NCBI GenBank assembly: GCA_029255685.2
Contig: CM055313.2
Span: forward strand, 45,216,079-45,280,078
Length of the DNA: 64,000 nt
Direction of reading: 5' to 3'
From: Silene conica
Lineage: Eukaryota > Streptophyta > Magnoliopsida > Caryophyllales > Caryophyllaceae
Shown here: positions 40,276 to 51,793 of the stretch, piece after piece
Position numbering within the stretch: position 1 is the stretch's first letter
Layout of the letters: each line of letters opens with the position of its first letter
Position numbers and translations under genes: made by a program
Notes under the pieces: generated by a model
Told to the model about the DNA's origin: nothing
Seen by the model: only the letters and a program-made list of their open reading frames with translations
The model's database searches: none

Positions 40276-40530
40276 TTTTTTTTCTAAATTTCGTTTTTCC
40301 ATTGGTTTTTTTTTCATATTTTCGTGTTATTAACGAATAAAATGCCTATATCACGTCGAAATAATATATTTGAAAAAAAGAATCGTCCTAATCGGACACT
40401 CCGGGAGTAAGTTACGGCATATGGAAGACACGGAGGCTTGACGGGATAATGAGAGGACTACCGGAACTCAGTTTATGTTGAACAGAGCCGAAAATGGGGT
40501 AATATAAGCAAATTTGTGATAAAAGTGTAT

Positions 40531-40648
40531 GGGTGCGATCAACTAGGACTAATGCACCGGATCCCATCAGGACTCCGCAGTGATGCGTGCTTGGGCGAGA
40601 GTAGTACTAGGGTGGGAGACCTCCTGGGAAGGCCTCGTGTAGCACCCC
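40531..40648 (+). rRNA. 5S rRNA gene copy 56 (class G)
   Basis: 118 nt. AACTAGGAC, TAGGGTGGGAGACC in box C; upstream GTGATAAAAG. Confidence 0.9.
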
Positions 40649-40904
40649 TTTTTTTTCTAAATTTCGTTTTTCCATTGGTTTTTTTTTCATATTTTTGTGT
40701 TATTAACGAATAAAATGCGTATATCACGTCGAAATAATATATTTGAAAAAAAAGAATCGTCCCAATCGGACACTCCGGGAGTAAGTTACGGCATATCGAA
40801 GACACGGAGGCTTGACGGGATAATGAGAGGACTACCGGAACTCAGTTTATGTTGAACAGAGCCGAAAATGGGGTAATATAAGCAAATTTGTGATGAAAGT
40901 GTAT

Positions 40905-41022
40905 GGGTGCGATCAACTAGCACTAATGCACTGGATCCCATCAGGACTCCGCAGCGATGCGTGCTTGGGCGAGAGTAGTATTAGGATGGGTGTCCTCCTG
41001 GGAAGGCCTCGTGTAGCACCCC
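40905..41022 (+). rRNA. 5S rRNA gene copy 57 (class W)
   Basis: 118 nt. CACTGG, GCAGCGATGC, GGTGTCCTCC; longer T-run. Confidence 0.9.
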
Positions 41023-41280
41023 TTTTTTTTTTTTTCTGAATTTCGTTTTTCCATTGGTTTTTTTTCATATTTTTGTGTTATTACAAATAAAATGCGTATA
41101 TCACGTCGAAATAATATATTTGAAAAAAAGAATCGTCCCAATCGGACACTCCGGGAGTAAGTTACGGCCTATCGAAGACACGGAGGCTTGACGGGATAAT
41201 GAGAGGACTACCGGAACTCAGTTTATGTTGAACAGAGCCAAAAATGGGGAAATATAAGCAAATTTGTGATGAAAGTGTAT

Positions 41281-41398
41281 GGGTGCGATCAACTAGCACT
41301 AATGCACCGGATCACATCAGGACTCTGCAGTGATGCGTGCTTGGGCAAGAGTAGTACTAGGATGGGTGACCTCCGGGGAAGGCCTCATGTAGCACCCC
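41281..41398 (+). rRNA. 5S rRNA gene copy 58 (class M)
   Basis: 118 nt. CGGATCACATC; last typical M copy before the W-V-G trimers. Confidence 0.9.
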
Positions 41399-41650
41399 TT
41401 TTTTTTCTAAATTTCGTTTTTCCATTGGTTTTTTCATATTTTCGTGTTATTAACGAATAAAATGCGTATATCACGTCGAAATAATATATTTGAAAAAAAG
41501 AATCGTCCCAATCGGACACTCCGGGAGTAAGTTACGGCCTATCGAAGACACGGAGTCTAGACGGGATAATGAGAGGACTAGCGGAACTCAGTTTATGTTG
41601 AACAGAGCCGAAAATGGGGTAATATAAGCAAATTTGTGATGAAAGTGTAT

Positions 41651-41768
41651 GGGTGCGATCAACTTGCACTAATGCACTGGATCCCATCAGGACTCCGCAG
41701 TGATGCGTGCTTGGGCGAGAGTAGTATTAGGATGGGTGACCTCCCGGGAAGGCCTCGTGTAGCACCCC
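41651..41768 (+). rRNA. 5S rRNA gene copy 59 (class W, TTGCAC)
   Basis: 118 nt. AACTTGCAC, CTCCCGGG; spacer TTTTTCGATTGG. Confidence 0.9.
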
Positions 41769-42022
41769 TTTTTTTTTCTGAATTTCGTTTTTCGATTGGT
41801 TTTTTTTCATATTTTTGTGTTATTACAAATAAAATGCGTATATCACGTCGAAATAATATATTTGAAAAAAAGAATCGTCCCAATCGGACACTCCGGGAGT
41901 AAATTACGGCCTATCGAAGACACGGAGGCTTGACGGGATAATGAGAGGACTAGCGGAACTCAGTTTATGTTGAACAGAGCCGAAAATGGGGTAATATAAG
42001 CAAATTTGTGATGAAAGTGTAT

Positions 42023-42140
42023 GGGTGCCATCAACTAGCACTAATGCACCGGATCCCATCAGGACTCCGCAGTGATGCGTGCTTGGGCGAGAGTAGTACT
42101 AGGATGGGTGACCTCCTGGGAAGGCCTTGTGTAGCACCCC
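42023..42140 (+). rRNA. 5S rRNA gene copy 60 (class V)
   Basis: 118 nt. GGGTGCCATC, TTGTGTAGC; spacer GGCATATGGAAG. Confidence 0.9.
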
Positions 42141-42394
42141 TTTTTTTTCTAAATTTCGTTTTTCCATTGGTTTTTTTTCATATTTTCGTGTTATTAACGA
42201 ATAAAATGCCTATATCACGTCGAAATAATATATTTGAAAAAAAGAATCGTCCCAATCGGACACTCCGGGAGTAAGTTACGGCATATGGAAGACACGGAGG
42301 CTTGACGGGATAATGAGAGGACTACCGGAACTCAGTTTATGTTGAACAGAGCCGAAAATGGGGTAATATAAGCAAATTTGTGATAAAAGTGTAT

Positions 42395-42512
42395 GGGTGC
42401 GATCAACTAGGACTAATGCACCGGATCCCATCAGGACTCCGCAGTGATGCGTGCTTGGGCGAGAGTATTACTAGGGTGGGTGACCTCCTGGGAAGGCCTC
42501 GTGTAGCACCCC
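42395..42512 (+). rRNA. 5S rRNA gene copy 61 (class G)
   Basis: 118 nt. AACTAGGAC, GAGTATTACTAGGGTGGG. Confidence 0.9.
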
Positions 42513-42766
42513 TTTTTTTTCTAAATTTCGTTTTTCCATTGGTTTTTTTTCATATTTTTGTGTTATTAACGAATAAAATGCGTATATCACGTCGAAATAA
42601 TATATTTGAAAAAAAGAATCGTCCCAATCGGACACTCCGGGAGTAAGTTACGGCATATCGAAGACACGGAGGCTTGACGGGATAATGAGAGGACTACCGG
42701 AACTCAGTTTATGTTGAACAGAGCCGAAAATGGGGTAATATAAGCAAATTTGTGGTGAAAGTGTAT

Positions 42767-42884
42767 GGGTGCGATCAACTTGCACTAATGCACTGGATCC
42801 CATCAGGACTCCGCAGTGATGCGTGCTTGGGCGAGAGTAGTATTAGGATGGGTGACCTCCCGGGAAGGCCTCGTGTAGCACCCC
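42767..42884 (+). rRNA. 5S rRNA gene copy 62 (class W, TTGCAC)
   Basis: 118 nt. AACTTGCAC, CTCCCGGG; followed by one of the longest T-runs; upstream GTGGTGAAAG. Confidence 0.9.
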
Positions 42885-43148
42885 TTTTTTTTTTTTTTTT
42901 TTTCTGAATTTCGTTTTTCCATTGGTTTTTTTTCATATTTTTGTGTTATTACAAATAAAATGCGTATATCACGTCGAAATAATATATTTGAAAAAAAGAA
43001 TCGTCCCAATCGGACACTCCGGGAGTAAGTTACGGCCTATCGAAGACACGGAGGCTAGACGGGATAATGAGAGGACTAGCGGAACTCAGTTTATGTTGAA
43101 CAGAGCCGAAAATGGGGTAATATAAGCAAATTTGTGATGAAAGTGTAT

Positions 43149-43266
43149 GGGTGCCATCAACTAGCACTAATGCACCGGATCCCATCAGGACTCCGCAGTG
43201 ATGCGTGCTTGGGCGAGAGTAGTACTAGGATGGGTGACCTCCTGGGAAGGCCTTGTGTAGCACCCC
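43149..43266 (+). rRNA. 5S rRNA gene copy 63 (class V)
   Basis: 118 nt. Matches copy 60 including the GGCATATGGAAG spacer. Confidence 0.9.
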
Positions 43267-43520
43267 TTTTTTTTCTAAATTTCGTTTTTCCATTGGTTTT
43301 TTTTCATATTTTCGTGTTATTAACGAATAAAATGCCTATATCACGTCGAAATAATATATTTGAAAAAAAGAATCGTCCCAATCGGACACTCCGGGAGTAA
43401 GTTACGGCATATGGAAGACACGGAGGCTTGACGGGATAATGAGAGGACTACCGGAACTCAGTTTATGTTGAACAGAGCCGAAAATGGGGTAATATAAGCA
43501 AATTTGTGATAAAAGTGTAT

Positions 43521-43638
43521 GGGTGCGATCAACTAGGACTAATGCACCGGATCCCATCAGGACTCCGCAGTGATGCGTGCTTGGGCGAGAGTAGTACTAG
43601 GGTGGGAGACCTCCTGGGAAGGCCTCGTGTAGCACCCC
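43521..43638 (+). rRNA. 5S rRNA gene copy 64 (class G)
   Basis: 118 nt. AACTAGGAC, GGGTGGGAGACC as copy 56; spacer CCAACCGGACACTCCGTG. Confidence 0.9.
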
Positions 43639-43893
43639 TTTTTTTTCTAAATTTCGTTTTTCCATTGGTTTTTTTTTCATATTTTCGTGTTATTAACGAA
43701 TAAAATGCCTATATCACGTCGAAATAATATATTTGAAAAAAAGAATCGTCCCAACCGGACACTCCGTGAGTAAGTTACGGCATATCGAAGACACGGAGGC
43801 TTGACGGGATAATGAGAGGACTACCGGAACTCAGTTTATGTTGAACAGAGCCGAAAATGGGGTAATATAAGCAAATTTGTGATGAAAGTGTAT

Positions 43894-44009
43894 GGGTGTG
43901 ATCAACTAGAACTAATGCACCGGATCCCATCAGGACTATGCAGTGATGCGTGCTTGGGCGAGAGTAGTACTAGGATGGGTGACCTCCGGGAAGGCCTCGT
44001 GTACCACCC
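43894..44009 (+). rRNA. 5S rRNA gene copy 65 (class L)
   Basis: 116 nt. GGGTGTGATC, AGAAC, CTATGCAG, CTCCGGGAAGG, GTACCACCC: two mismatches in helix I and a base lost in box C. Confidence 0.88.
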
Positions 44010-44262
44010 TTTTTTTTTCTAAATTTCGTTTTTCCATTGGTTTTTTCATATTTTCGTGTTATTAACGAATAAAATGCGTATATCACGTCGAAATAATATA
44101 TTTGAAAAAAAGAATCGTCCCAATCGGACACACCGGGAGTAAGTTACGGCCTATCGAAGACACGGAGGCTTGACGGGATAATGAGAGGACTACCGGAACT
44201 CAGTTTATGTTGAACAGAGCCGAAAATGGGGTAATATAAGCAAATTTGTGATGAAAGTGTAT

Positions 44263-44380
44263 GGGTGCGATCAACTAGCACTAATGCAACGGATCCCATT
44301 AGGACTCCGCAGTGATGCGTGCTAGGGCGAGAGTAGTATTAGGATGGGTGACCTCCTGGGAAGGCCTCGTGTAGCACCCC
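44263..44380 (+). rRNA. 5S rRNA gene copy 66 (class N)
   Basis: 118 nt. CAACGGATCCCATTAGG, GTGCTAGGGC in box A, TATTAGG; after the T-run CTGATTTCG (bases lost). Confidence 0.9.
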
Positions 44381-44633
44381 TTTTTTTTCTGATTTCGTTT
44401 TTCCATTGGTTTTTTTTCATATTTTTGTGTTATTAACGAATAAAATGCGTATATCACGTCGAAATAATATATTTGAAAAAAAGAATTGTCCCAATCGGAC
44501 ACTCCGGGAGTAAGTTACGGCCTATCGAAGACACGGAGGCTTGACGGGATAATGAGAGGACTACCAGAACTCAGTTTATGTTGAACAGAGCCGAAAATGG
44601 GGAAATATAAGCAAATTTGTGATGAAAGTGAAT

Positions 44634-44751
44634 GGGTGCGATCAACTTGCACTAATGCACCGGAGCCCATCAGGACTCTGCATTGATGCGTGCTTGGGCG
44701 AGAGTAGTACTAGGATGGGTGACCTCCGGGGAAGGCCTCGTGTAGCACCCC
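44634..44751 (+). rRNA. 5S rRNA gene copy 67 (class T)
   Basis: 118 nt. AACTTGCAC, CGGAGCCC, CTCTGCATTGATGC; upstream GTGAAT|GGG. Confidence 0.9.
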
Positions 44752-45002
44752 TTTTTTTCTAAATTTCGTTTTTCCATTGGTTTTTTCATATTTTCGTGTT
44801 ATTAACGAATAAAATGCGTATATCACGTTGAAATAATATATTTGAAAAAAAGAATCGTCCCAATCGGACACTCCGGGAGTAAGTTACGGCCTATCGAAGA
44901 CACGGAGGCTTGACGGGATAATGAGAGGACTAGCGGAACTCAGTTTATGTTGAACAGAGCCGAAAATGGGGTAATATAAGCAAATTTGTGATGAAAGTGT
45001 AT

Positions 45003-45119
45003 GGGTGCGATCAACTAGCACTAATGCATCGGATCCCATCAGGACTCCGCAGTGATGCGTGCTTGGGCGAGAGTAGTACTAGGATGGGTGACCTCCTGGG
45101 AAGGCTCGTGTAGCACCCC
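45003..45119 (+). rRNA. 5S rRNA gene copy 68 (class D)
   Basis: 117 nt. CATCGGATCCC, GGGAAGGCTCG (one C lost); spacer CCATTGTTTTTTTC. Confidence 0.9.
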
Positions 45120-45372
45120 TTTTTTTTCTAAATTTCGTTTTTCCATTGTTTTTTTCATATTTTCGTGTTATTAACGAATAAAATGCGTATATCACGTCGA
45201 AATAATATATTTGAAAAAAAGAATCGTCCCAATCGGACACTCCGGGATTAAGTTACGGCCTATCGAAGACACGGAGGCTTGACGGGATAATGAGAGGACT
45301 ACCGGAACTCAGTTTATGTTGAACAGAGCCGAAAATGGGGGTAATATAAGCAAATTTGTGATGAAAGTGTAT

Positions 45373-45488
45373 GGGTGCGATCAACTAGAACTAATGCACC
45401 GGATCCCATCAGGACTCTGCAGTGATGCGTGCTTGGGCGGGAGTAGTACTAGGATGGGTGACCTCCGGGAAGGCCTCATGTACCACCC
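45373..45488 (+). rRNA. 5S rRNA gene copy 69 (class L)
   Basis: 116 nt. AGAAC, GGGCGGGAG, TCATGTACCACCC; upstream AATGGGGGTAATAT with an extra G. Confidence 0.88.
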
Positions 45489-45742
45489 TTTTTTTTTTCT
45501 AAATTTCGTTTTTCCATTGGTTTTTTCATATTTTCGTGTTATTAACAAATAAAATGTGTATATCACGTCGAAATAATATATTTGAAAAAAAGAATCGTCC
45601 CAATCGGACACACCGGGAGTAAGTTACGGCCTATCGAAGACACGGAGGCTTGACGGGATAATGAGAGGACTACCGGAACTCAGTTTATGTTGAACAGAGC
45701 CGAAAATGGGGTAATATAAGCAAATTTGTGATGAAAGTGTAT

Positions 45743-45860
45743 GGGTGCGATCAACTAGCACTAATGCACTGGATCCCATCAGGACTCCGCAGTGATGCGT
45801 GCTTGGGCGAGAGTAGTACTAGGATGGGTGACCTCCTGGGAAGGCCTTGTGTAGCACCCC
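45743..45860 (+). rRNA. 5S rRNA gene copy 70 (class V-like)
   Basis: 118 nt. CACTGG, TACTAGG, TTGTGTAGC; T-run followed by CAAAATTTCG. Confidence 0.9.
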
Positions 45861-46114
45861 TTTTTTTCAAAATTTCGTTTTTCCATTGGTTTTTTTTTCA
45901 TATTTTCGTGTTATTAACGAATAAAATGCGTATATCACGTCGAAATAATATATTTGAAAAAAAGAATCGTCCCAACCGGACACTCCGGGAGTTAGTTACG
46001 GCATATCGAAGACACGGAGGCTTGACGGGATAATGAGAGGACTACCGGAACTCAGTTTATGTTGAACAGAGCCGAAAATGGGGTAATATAAGCAAATTTG
46101 TGGTGAAAGTGTAT

Positions 46115-46232
46115 GGGTGCGATCAACTTGCACTAATGCACTGGATCCCATCAGGACTCCGCAGTGATGCGTGCTTGGGCGAGAGTAGTATTAGGATGGG
46201 TGACCTCCCGGGAAGGCCTCGTGTAGCACCCC
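46115..46232 (+). rRNA. 5S rRNA gene copy 71 (class W, TTGCAC)
   Basis: 118 nt. AACTTGCAC, CACTGG, CTCCCGGG; same as copy 62 including upstream GTGGTGAAAG. Confidence 0.9.
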
Positions 46233-46491
46233 TTTTTTTTTTTTTTCTGAATTTCGTTTTTCCATTGGTTTTTTTTCATATTTTTGTGTTATTACAAATA
46301 AAATGCGTATATCACGTCGAAATAATATATTTGAAAAAAAGAATCGTCCCAATCGGACACTCCGGGAGTAAGTTACGGCCTATCGAAGACACGGAGGCTT
46401 GACGGGATAATGAGAGGACTACCGGAACTCAGTTTATGTTGAACAGAGCCAAAAATGGGGAAATATAAGCAAATTTGTGATGAAAGTGTAT

Positions 46492-46609
46492 GGGTGCGAT
46501 CAACTAGCACTAATGCACCTGATCACATCAGGACTCTGCAGTGATGCGTGCTTGGGCAAGAGTAGTACTAGGATGGGTGACCTCCGGGGAAGGCCTCATG
46601 TAGCACCCC
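46492..46609 (+). rRNA. 5S rRNA gene copy 72 (class M)
   Basis: 118 nt. CACCTGATCACATC, GGGCAAGAG, TCATGTAGC; spacer AATCGTCTCAATC. Confidence 0.9.
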
Positions 46610-46860
46610 TTTTTTTTCTAAATTTCGTTTTTCCATTGGTTTTTTCATATTTTCGTGTTATTAACGAATAAAATGCGTATATCACGTCGAAATAATATAT
46701 TTGAAAAAAAGAATCGTCTCAATCGGACACACCGGGAGTAAGTTACGGCCTATCGAAGACACGGAGGCTTGACGGGATAATGAGAGGACTACCGGAACTC
46801 AGTTTATGTTGAAAGAGCCGAAAATGGGGTAATATAAGCAAATTTGTGATGAAAGTGTAT

Positions 46861-46978
46861 GGGTGCGATCAACTAGCACTAATGCACCGGATCCCATCAG
46901 GACTCCGCAGTGATGCGTGCTTGGGCGAGAGTAGTACTAGGATGGGTGACCTCCTGGGAAGGCCTTGTGTAGCACCCC
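46861..46978 (+). rRNA. 5S rRNA gene copy 73 (class V-like)
   Basis: 118 nt. Normal GGGTGCGATC with TTGTGTAGC; spacer AATGCCTATATC; upstream GTTGAAAGAGCC (three bases short). Confidence 0.9.
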
Positions 46979-47232
46979 TTTTTTTTCTAAATTTCGTTTT
47001 TCCATTGGTTTTTTTTCATATTTTCGTGTTATTAACGAATAAAATGCCTATATCACGTCGAAATAATATATTTGAAAAAAAGAATCGTCCCAACCGGACA
47101 CTCCGGGAGTAAGTTACGGCGTATCGAAGACACGGAGGCTTGACGGGATAATGAGAGGACTACCGGAACTCAGTTTATGTTGAACAGAGCCGAAAATGGG
47201 GTAATATAAGCAAATTTGTGATGAAAGTGTAT

Positions 47233-47348
47233 GGGTGTGATCAACTAGAACTAATGCACCGGATCCCATCAGGACTATGCAGTGATGCGTGCTTGGGCGA
47301 GAGTAGTACTAGGATGGGTGACCTCCGGGAAGGCCTCGTGTACCACCC
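47233..47348 (+). rRNA. 5S rRNA gene copy 74 (class L)
   Basis: 116 nt. Same as copy 65; opens the second half of the nine-unit duplication. Confidence 0.88.
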
Positions 47349-47601
47349 TTTTTTTTTCTAAATTTCGTTTTTCCATTGGTTTTTTCATATTTTCGTGTTA
47401 TTAACGAATAAAATGCGTATATCACGTCGAAATAATATATTTGAAAAAAAGAATCGTCCCAATCGGACACACCGGGAGTAAGTTACGGCCTATCGAAGAC
47501 ACGGAGGCTTGACGGGATAATGAGAGGACTACCGGAACTCAGTTTATGTTGAACAGAGCCGAAAATGGGGTAATATAAGCAAATTTGTGATGAAAGTGTA
47601 T

Positions 47602-47719
47602 GGGTGCGATCAACTAGCACTAATGCAACGGATCCCATTAGGACTCCGCAGTGATGCGTGCTAGGGCGAGAGTAGTATTAGGATGGGTGACCTCCTGGGA
47701 AGGCCTCGTGTAGCACCCC
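47602..47719 (+). rRNA. 5S rRNA gene copy 75 (class N)
   Basis: 118 nt. Same as copy 66 (CATTAGG, GTGCTAGGGC). Confidence 0.9.
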
Positions 47720-47974
47720 TTTTTTTTTTCTGATTTCGTTTTTCCATTGGTTTTTTTTCATATTTTTGTGTTATTAACGAATAAAATGCGTATATCACGT
47801 CGAAATAATATATTTGAAAAAAAGAATTGTCCCAATCGGACACTCCGGGAGTAAGTTACGGCCTATCGAAGACACGGAGGCTTGACGGGATAATGAGAGG
47901 ACTACCAGAACTCAGTTTATGTTGAACAGAGCCGAAAATGGGGAAATATAAGCAAATTTGTGATGAAAGTGAAT

Positions 47975-48092
47975 GGGTGCGATCAACTTGCACTAATGCA
48001 CCGGAGCCCATCAGGACTCTGCATTGATGCGTGCTTGGGCGAGAGTAGTACTAGGATAGGTGACCTCCGGGGAAGGCCTCGTGTAGCACCCC
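47975..48092 (+). rRNA. 5S rRNA gene copy 76 (class T)
   Basis: 118 nt. Same as copy 67 but TAGGATAGGTGACC in box C. Confidence 0.9.
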
Positions 48093-48343
48093 TTTTTTTC
48101 TAAATTTCGTTTTTCCATTGGTTTTTTCATATTTTCGTGTTATTAACGAATAAAATGCGTATATCACGTCGAAATAATATATTTGAAAAAAAGAATCGTC
48201 CCAATCGGACACTCCGGGAGTAAGTTACGGCCTATCGAAGACACGGAGGCTTGACGGGATAATGAGAGGACTAGCGGAACTCAGTTTATGTTGAACAGAG
48301 CCGAAAATGGGGTAATATAAGCAAATTTGTGATGAAAGTGTAT

Positions 48344-48460
48344 GGGTGCGATCAACTAGCACTAATGCATCGGATCCCATCAGGACTCCGCAGTGATGCG
48401 TGCTTGGGCGAGAGTAGTACTAGGATGGGTGACCTCCTGGGAAGGCTCGTGTAGCACCCC
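48344..48460 (+). rRNA. 5S rRNA gene copy 77 (class D)
   Basis: 117 nt. Same as copy 68. Confidence 0.9.
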
Positions 48461-48713
48461 TTTTTTTTCTAAATTTCGTTTTTCCATTGTTTTTTTCATA
48501 TTTTCGTGTTATTAACGAATAAAATGCGTATATCACGTCGAAATAATATATTTGAAAAAAAGAATCGTCCCAATCGGACACTCCGGGATTAAGTTACGGC
48601 CTATCGAAGACACGGAGGCTTGACGGGATAATGAGAGGACTACCGGAACTCAGTTTATGTTGAACAGAGCCGAAAATGGGGGTAATATAAGCAAATTTGT
48701 GATGAAAGTGTAT

Positions 48714-48829
48714 GGGTGCGATCAACTAGAACTAATGCACCGGATCCCATCAGGACTCTGCAGTGATGCGTGCTTGGGCGGGAGTAGTACTAGAATGGGT
48801 GACCTCCGGGAAGGCCTCATGTACCACCC
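48714..48829 (+). rRNA. 5S rRNA gene copy 78 (class L)
   Basis: 116 nt. Same as copy 69 with TAGAATGGG in box C. Confidence 0.88.
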
Positions 48830-49083
48830 TTTTTTTTTTCTAAATTTCGTTTTTCCATTGGTTTTTTCATATTTTCGTGTTATTAACAAATAAAATGTGT
48901 ATATCACGTCGAAATAATATATTTGAAAAAAAGAATCGTCCCAATCGGACACACCGGGAGTAAGTTACGGCCTATCGAAGACACGGAGGCTTGACGGGAT
49001 AATGAGAGGACTACCGGAACTCAGTTTATGTTGAACAGAGCCGAAAATGGGGTAATATAAGCAAATTTGTGATGAAAGTGTAT

Positions 49084-49201
49084 GGGTGCGATCAACTAGC
49101 ACTAATGCACTGGATCCCATCAGGACTCCGCAGTGATGCGTGCTTGGGCGAGAGTAGTACTAGGATGGGTGACCTCCTGGGAAGGCCTTGTGTAGCACCC
49201 C
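49084..49201 (+). rRNA. 5S rRNA gene copy 79 (class V-like)
   Basis: 118 nt. Same as copy 70, including CAAAATTTCG. Confidence 0.9.
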
Positions 49202-49455
49202 TTTTTTTCAAAATTTCGTTTTTCCATTGGTTTTTTTTTCATATTTTCGTGTTATTAACGAATAAAATGCGTATATCACGTCGAAATAATATATTTGAAA
49301 AAAAGAATCGTCCCAACCGGACACTCCGGGAGTTAGTTACGGCATATCGAAGACACGGAGGCTTGACGGGATAATGAGAGGACTACCGGAACTCAGTTTA
49401 TGTTGAACAGAGCCGAAAATGGGGTAATATAAGCAAATTTGTGATGAAAGTGTAT

Positions 49456-49573
49456 GGGTGCGATCAACTAGCACTAATGCAACGGATCCCATTAGGACTC
49501 CGCAGTGATGCGTGCTAGGGCGAGAGTAGTATTAGGATGGGTGACCTCCTGGGAAGGCCTCGTGTAGCACCCC
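49456..49573 (+). rRNA. 5S rRNA gene copy 80 (class N with copy-70-type spacer)
   Basis: 118 nt. Gene as copy 66 but followed by CAAAATTTCG, so it joins an N gene to the spacer of copy 79. Confidence 0.9.
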
Positions 49574-49826
49574 TTTTTTTCAAAATTTCGTTTTTCCATT
49601 GGTTTTTTTTCATATTTTCGTGTTATTAACGAATAAAATGCGTATATCACGTCGAAATAATATATTTGAAAAAAATAATCGTCCCAACCGGACACTCCGG
49701 GAGTTAGTTAAGGCATATCGAAGACACGGAGGCTTGACGGGATAATGAGAGGACTACCGGAACTCAGTTTATGTTGAACAGAGCCGAAAATGGGGTAATA
49801 TAAGCAAATTTGTGATGAAAGTGTAT

Positions 49827-49942
49827 GGGTGTGATCATCTAGAACTAATGCACCGGATCCCATCAGGACTATGCAGTGATGCGTGCTTGGGCGAGAGTAG
49901 TACTAGGATGGGTGACCTCCGGGAAGGCCTCGTGTACCACCC
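49827..49942 (+). rRNA. 5S rRNA gene copy 81 (class L)
   Basis: 116 nt. GGGTGTGATCATCTAGAAC, CTATGCAG, TACCACCC. Confidence 0.88.
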
Positions 49943-50196
49943 TTTTTTTTTCTAAATTTCGTTTTTTCCATTGGTTTTTTCATATTTTCGTGTTATTAAC
50001 GAATAAAATGCGTATATCACGTCGAAATAATATATTTGAAAAAAAGAATCGTCCCAATCGGACACACCGGGAGTAAGTTACGGCCTATCGAAGACACGGA
50101 GGCTTGACGGGATAATGAGAGGACTACCGGAACTCAGTTTATGTTGAACAGAGCCGAAAATGGGGTAATATAAGCAAATTTGTGATGAAAGTGTAT

Positions 50197-50314
50197 GGGT
50201 GCGATCAACTTGCACTAATGCACCGGAGCCCATCAGGACTCTGCAGTGATGCGTGCTTCGGCGAGAGTAGTACTAGGATGGGTGACCTCCGGGGAAGGCC
50301 TCGTGTAGCACCCC
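50197..50314 (+). rRNA. 5S rRNA gene copy 82 (class T, TTCGGC)
   Basis: 118 nt. CGGAGCCC, GTGCTTCGGCGAG; N-type CTGATTTCG after the T-run. Confidence 0.9.
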
Positions 50315-50567
50315 TTTTTTTTCTGATTTCGTTTTTCCATTGGTTTTTTTTCATATTTTTGTGTTATTAACGAATAAAATGCGTATATCACGTCGAAATA
50401 ATATATTTGAAAAAAAGAATCGTCCCAATCGGACACTCCGGGAGTAAGTTACGGCCTATCGAAGACACGGAGGCTTGACGGGATAATGAGAGGACTACCA
50501 GAACTCAGTTTATGTTGAACAGAGCCGAAAATGGGGAAATATAAGCAAATTTGTGATGAAAGTGTAT

Positions 50568-50685
50568 GGGTGCGATCAACTTGCACTAATGCACCGGAGC
50601 CCATCAGGACTCTGCAGTGATGCGTGCTTCGGCGAGAGTAGTACTAGGATGGGTGACCTCCGGGGAAGGCCTCGTGTAGCACCCC
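50568..50685 (+). rRNA. 5S rRNA gene copy 83 (class T, TTCGGC)
   Basis: 118 nt. Practically identical to copy 82, indicating a recent single-unit duplication. Confidence 0.9.
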
Positions 50686-50939
50686 TTTTTTTTTCTGATT
50701 TCGTTTTTCCATTGGTTTTTTTTCATATTTTTGTGTTATTAACGAATAAAATGCGTATATCACGTCGAAATAATATATTTGAAAAAAAGAATCGTCCCAA
50801 TCGGACACTCCGGGAGTAAGTTACGGCCTATCGAAGACACGGAGGCTTGACGGGATAATGAGAGGACTACCAGAACTCAGTTTATGTTGAACAGAGCCGA
50901 AAATGGGGAAATATAAGCAAATTTGTGATGAAAGTGTAT

Positions 50940-51057
50940 GGGTGCGATCAACTTGCACTAATGCACCGGAGCCCATCAGGACTCTGCATTGATGCGTGCT
51001 TGGGCGAGAGTAGTACTAGGATGGGTGACCTCCGGGGAAGGCCTCGTGTAGCACCCC
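50940..51057 (+). rRNA. 5S rRNA gene copy 84 (class T, GCATTG)
   Basis: 118 nt. CTCTGCATTGATGC. Confidence 0.9.
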
Positions 51058-51308
51058 TTTTTTTCTAAATTTCGTTTTTCCATTGGTTTTTTCATATTTT
51101 CGTGTTATTAACGAATAAAATGCGTATATCACGTCGAAATAATATATTTGAAAAAAAGAATCGTCCCAATCGGACACTCCGGGAGTAAGTTACGGCCTAT
51201 CGAAGACACGGAGGCTTGACGGGATAATGAGAGGACTAGCGGAACTCAGTTTATGTTGAACAGAGCCGAAAATGGGGTAATATAAGCAAATTTGTGATGA
51301 AAGTGTAT

Positions 51309-51425
51309 GGGTGCGATCAACTAGCACTAATGCATCGAATCCCATCAGGACTCCGCAGTGATGCGTGCTTGGGCGAGAGTAGTACTAGGATGGGTGACCT
51401 CCTGGGAAGGCTCGTGTAGCACCCC
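51309..51425 (+). rRNA. 5S rRNA gene copy 85 (class D)
   Basis: 117 nt. CATCGAATCCC, GGGAAGGCTCG; spacer CCGGTAGTAAG. Confidence 0.9.
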
Positions 51426-51677
51426 TTTTTTTCTAAATTTCGTTTTTCCATTGTTTTTTTTCATATTTTCGTGTTATTAACGAATAAAATGCGTATATCA
51501 CGTCGAAATAATATATTTGAAAAAAAGAATCGTCCCAATCGGACACTCCGGTAGTAAGTTACGGCCTATCGAAGACACGGAGGCTTGACGGGATAATGAG
51601 AGGACTACCGGAACTCAGTTTATGTTGAACAGAGCCGAAAATGGGGTAATATAAGCAAATTTGTGATGAAAGTGTAT

Positions 51678-51793
51678 GGGTGCGATCACCTAGAACTAAT
51701 GCACCGGATCCCATCAGGACTCTGCAGTGATGCGTGCTTGGGCGAGAGTAGTACTAGGATGGGTGACCTCCAGGAAGGCCTCGTGTACCACCC
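51678..51793 (+). rRNA. 5S rRNA gene copy 86 (class L)
   Basis: 116 nt. CACCTAGAAC, CTCCAGGAAGG, TACCACCC; spacer GGTTTCTTC. Confidence 0.88.

Larger units (their letters stand above)
41651..43893 (+). repeat. Three-unit higher-order repeat W-V-G, two tandem copies
   Basis: Copies 59-61 and 62-64 match position by position at 1116-1126 bp offset. The W copies both carry AACTTGCAC and CTCCCGGG; the G copies both carry AACTAGGAC. Confidence 0.88.
43894..49455 (+). repeat. Nine-unit segmental duplication, period about 3.34 kb
   Basis: Copies 65-70 (43894-46114) match copies 74-79 (47233-49455) one for one: L, N, T, D, L, V. Private marks such as GAATGGGTG before the T copy, an extra G in AATGGGGGTAATAT and CAAAATTTCG after the V copy recur in both. 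Confidence 0.92.
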
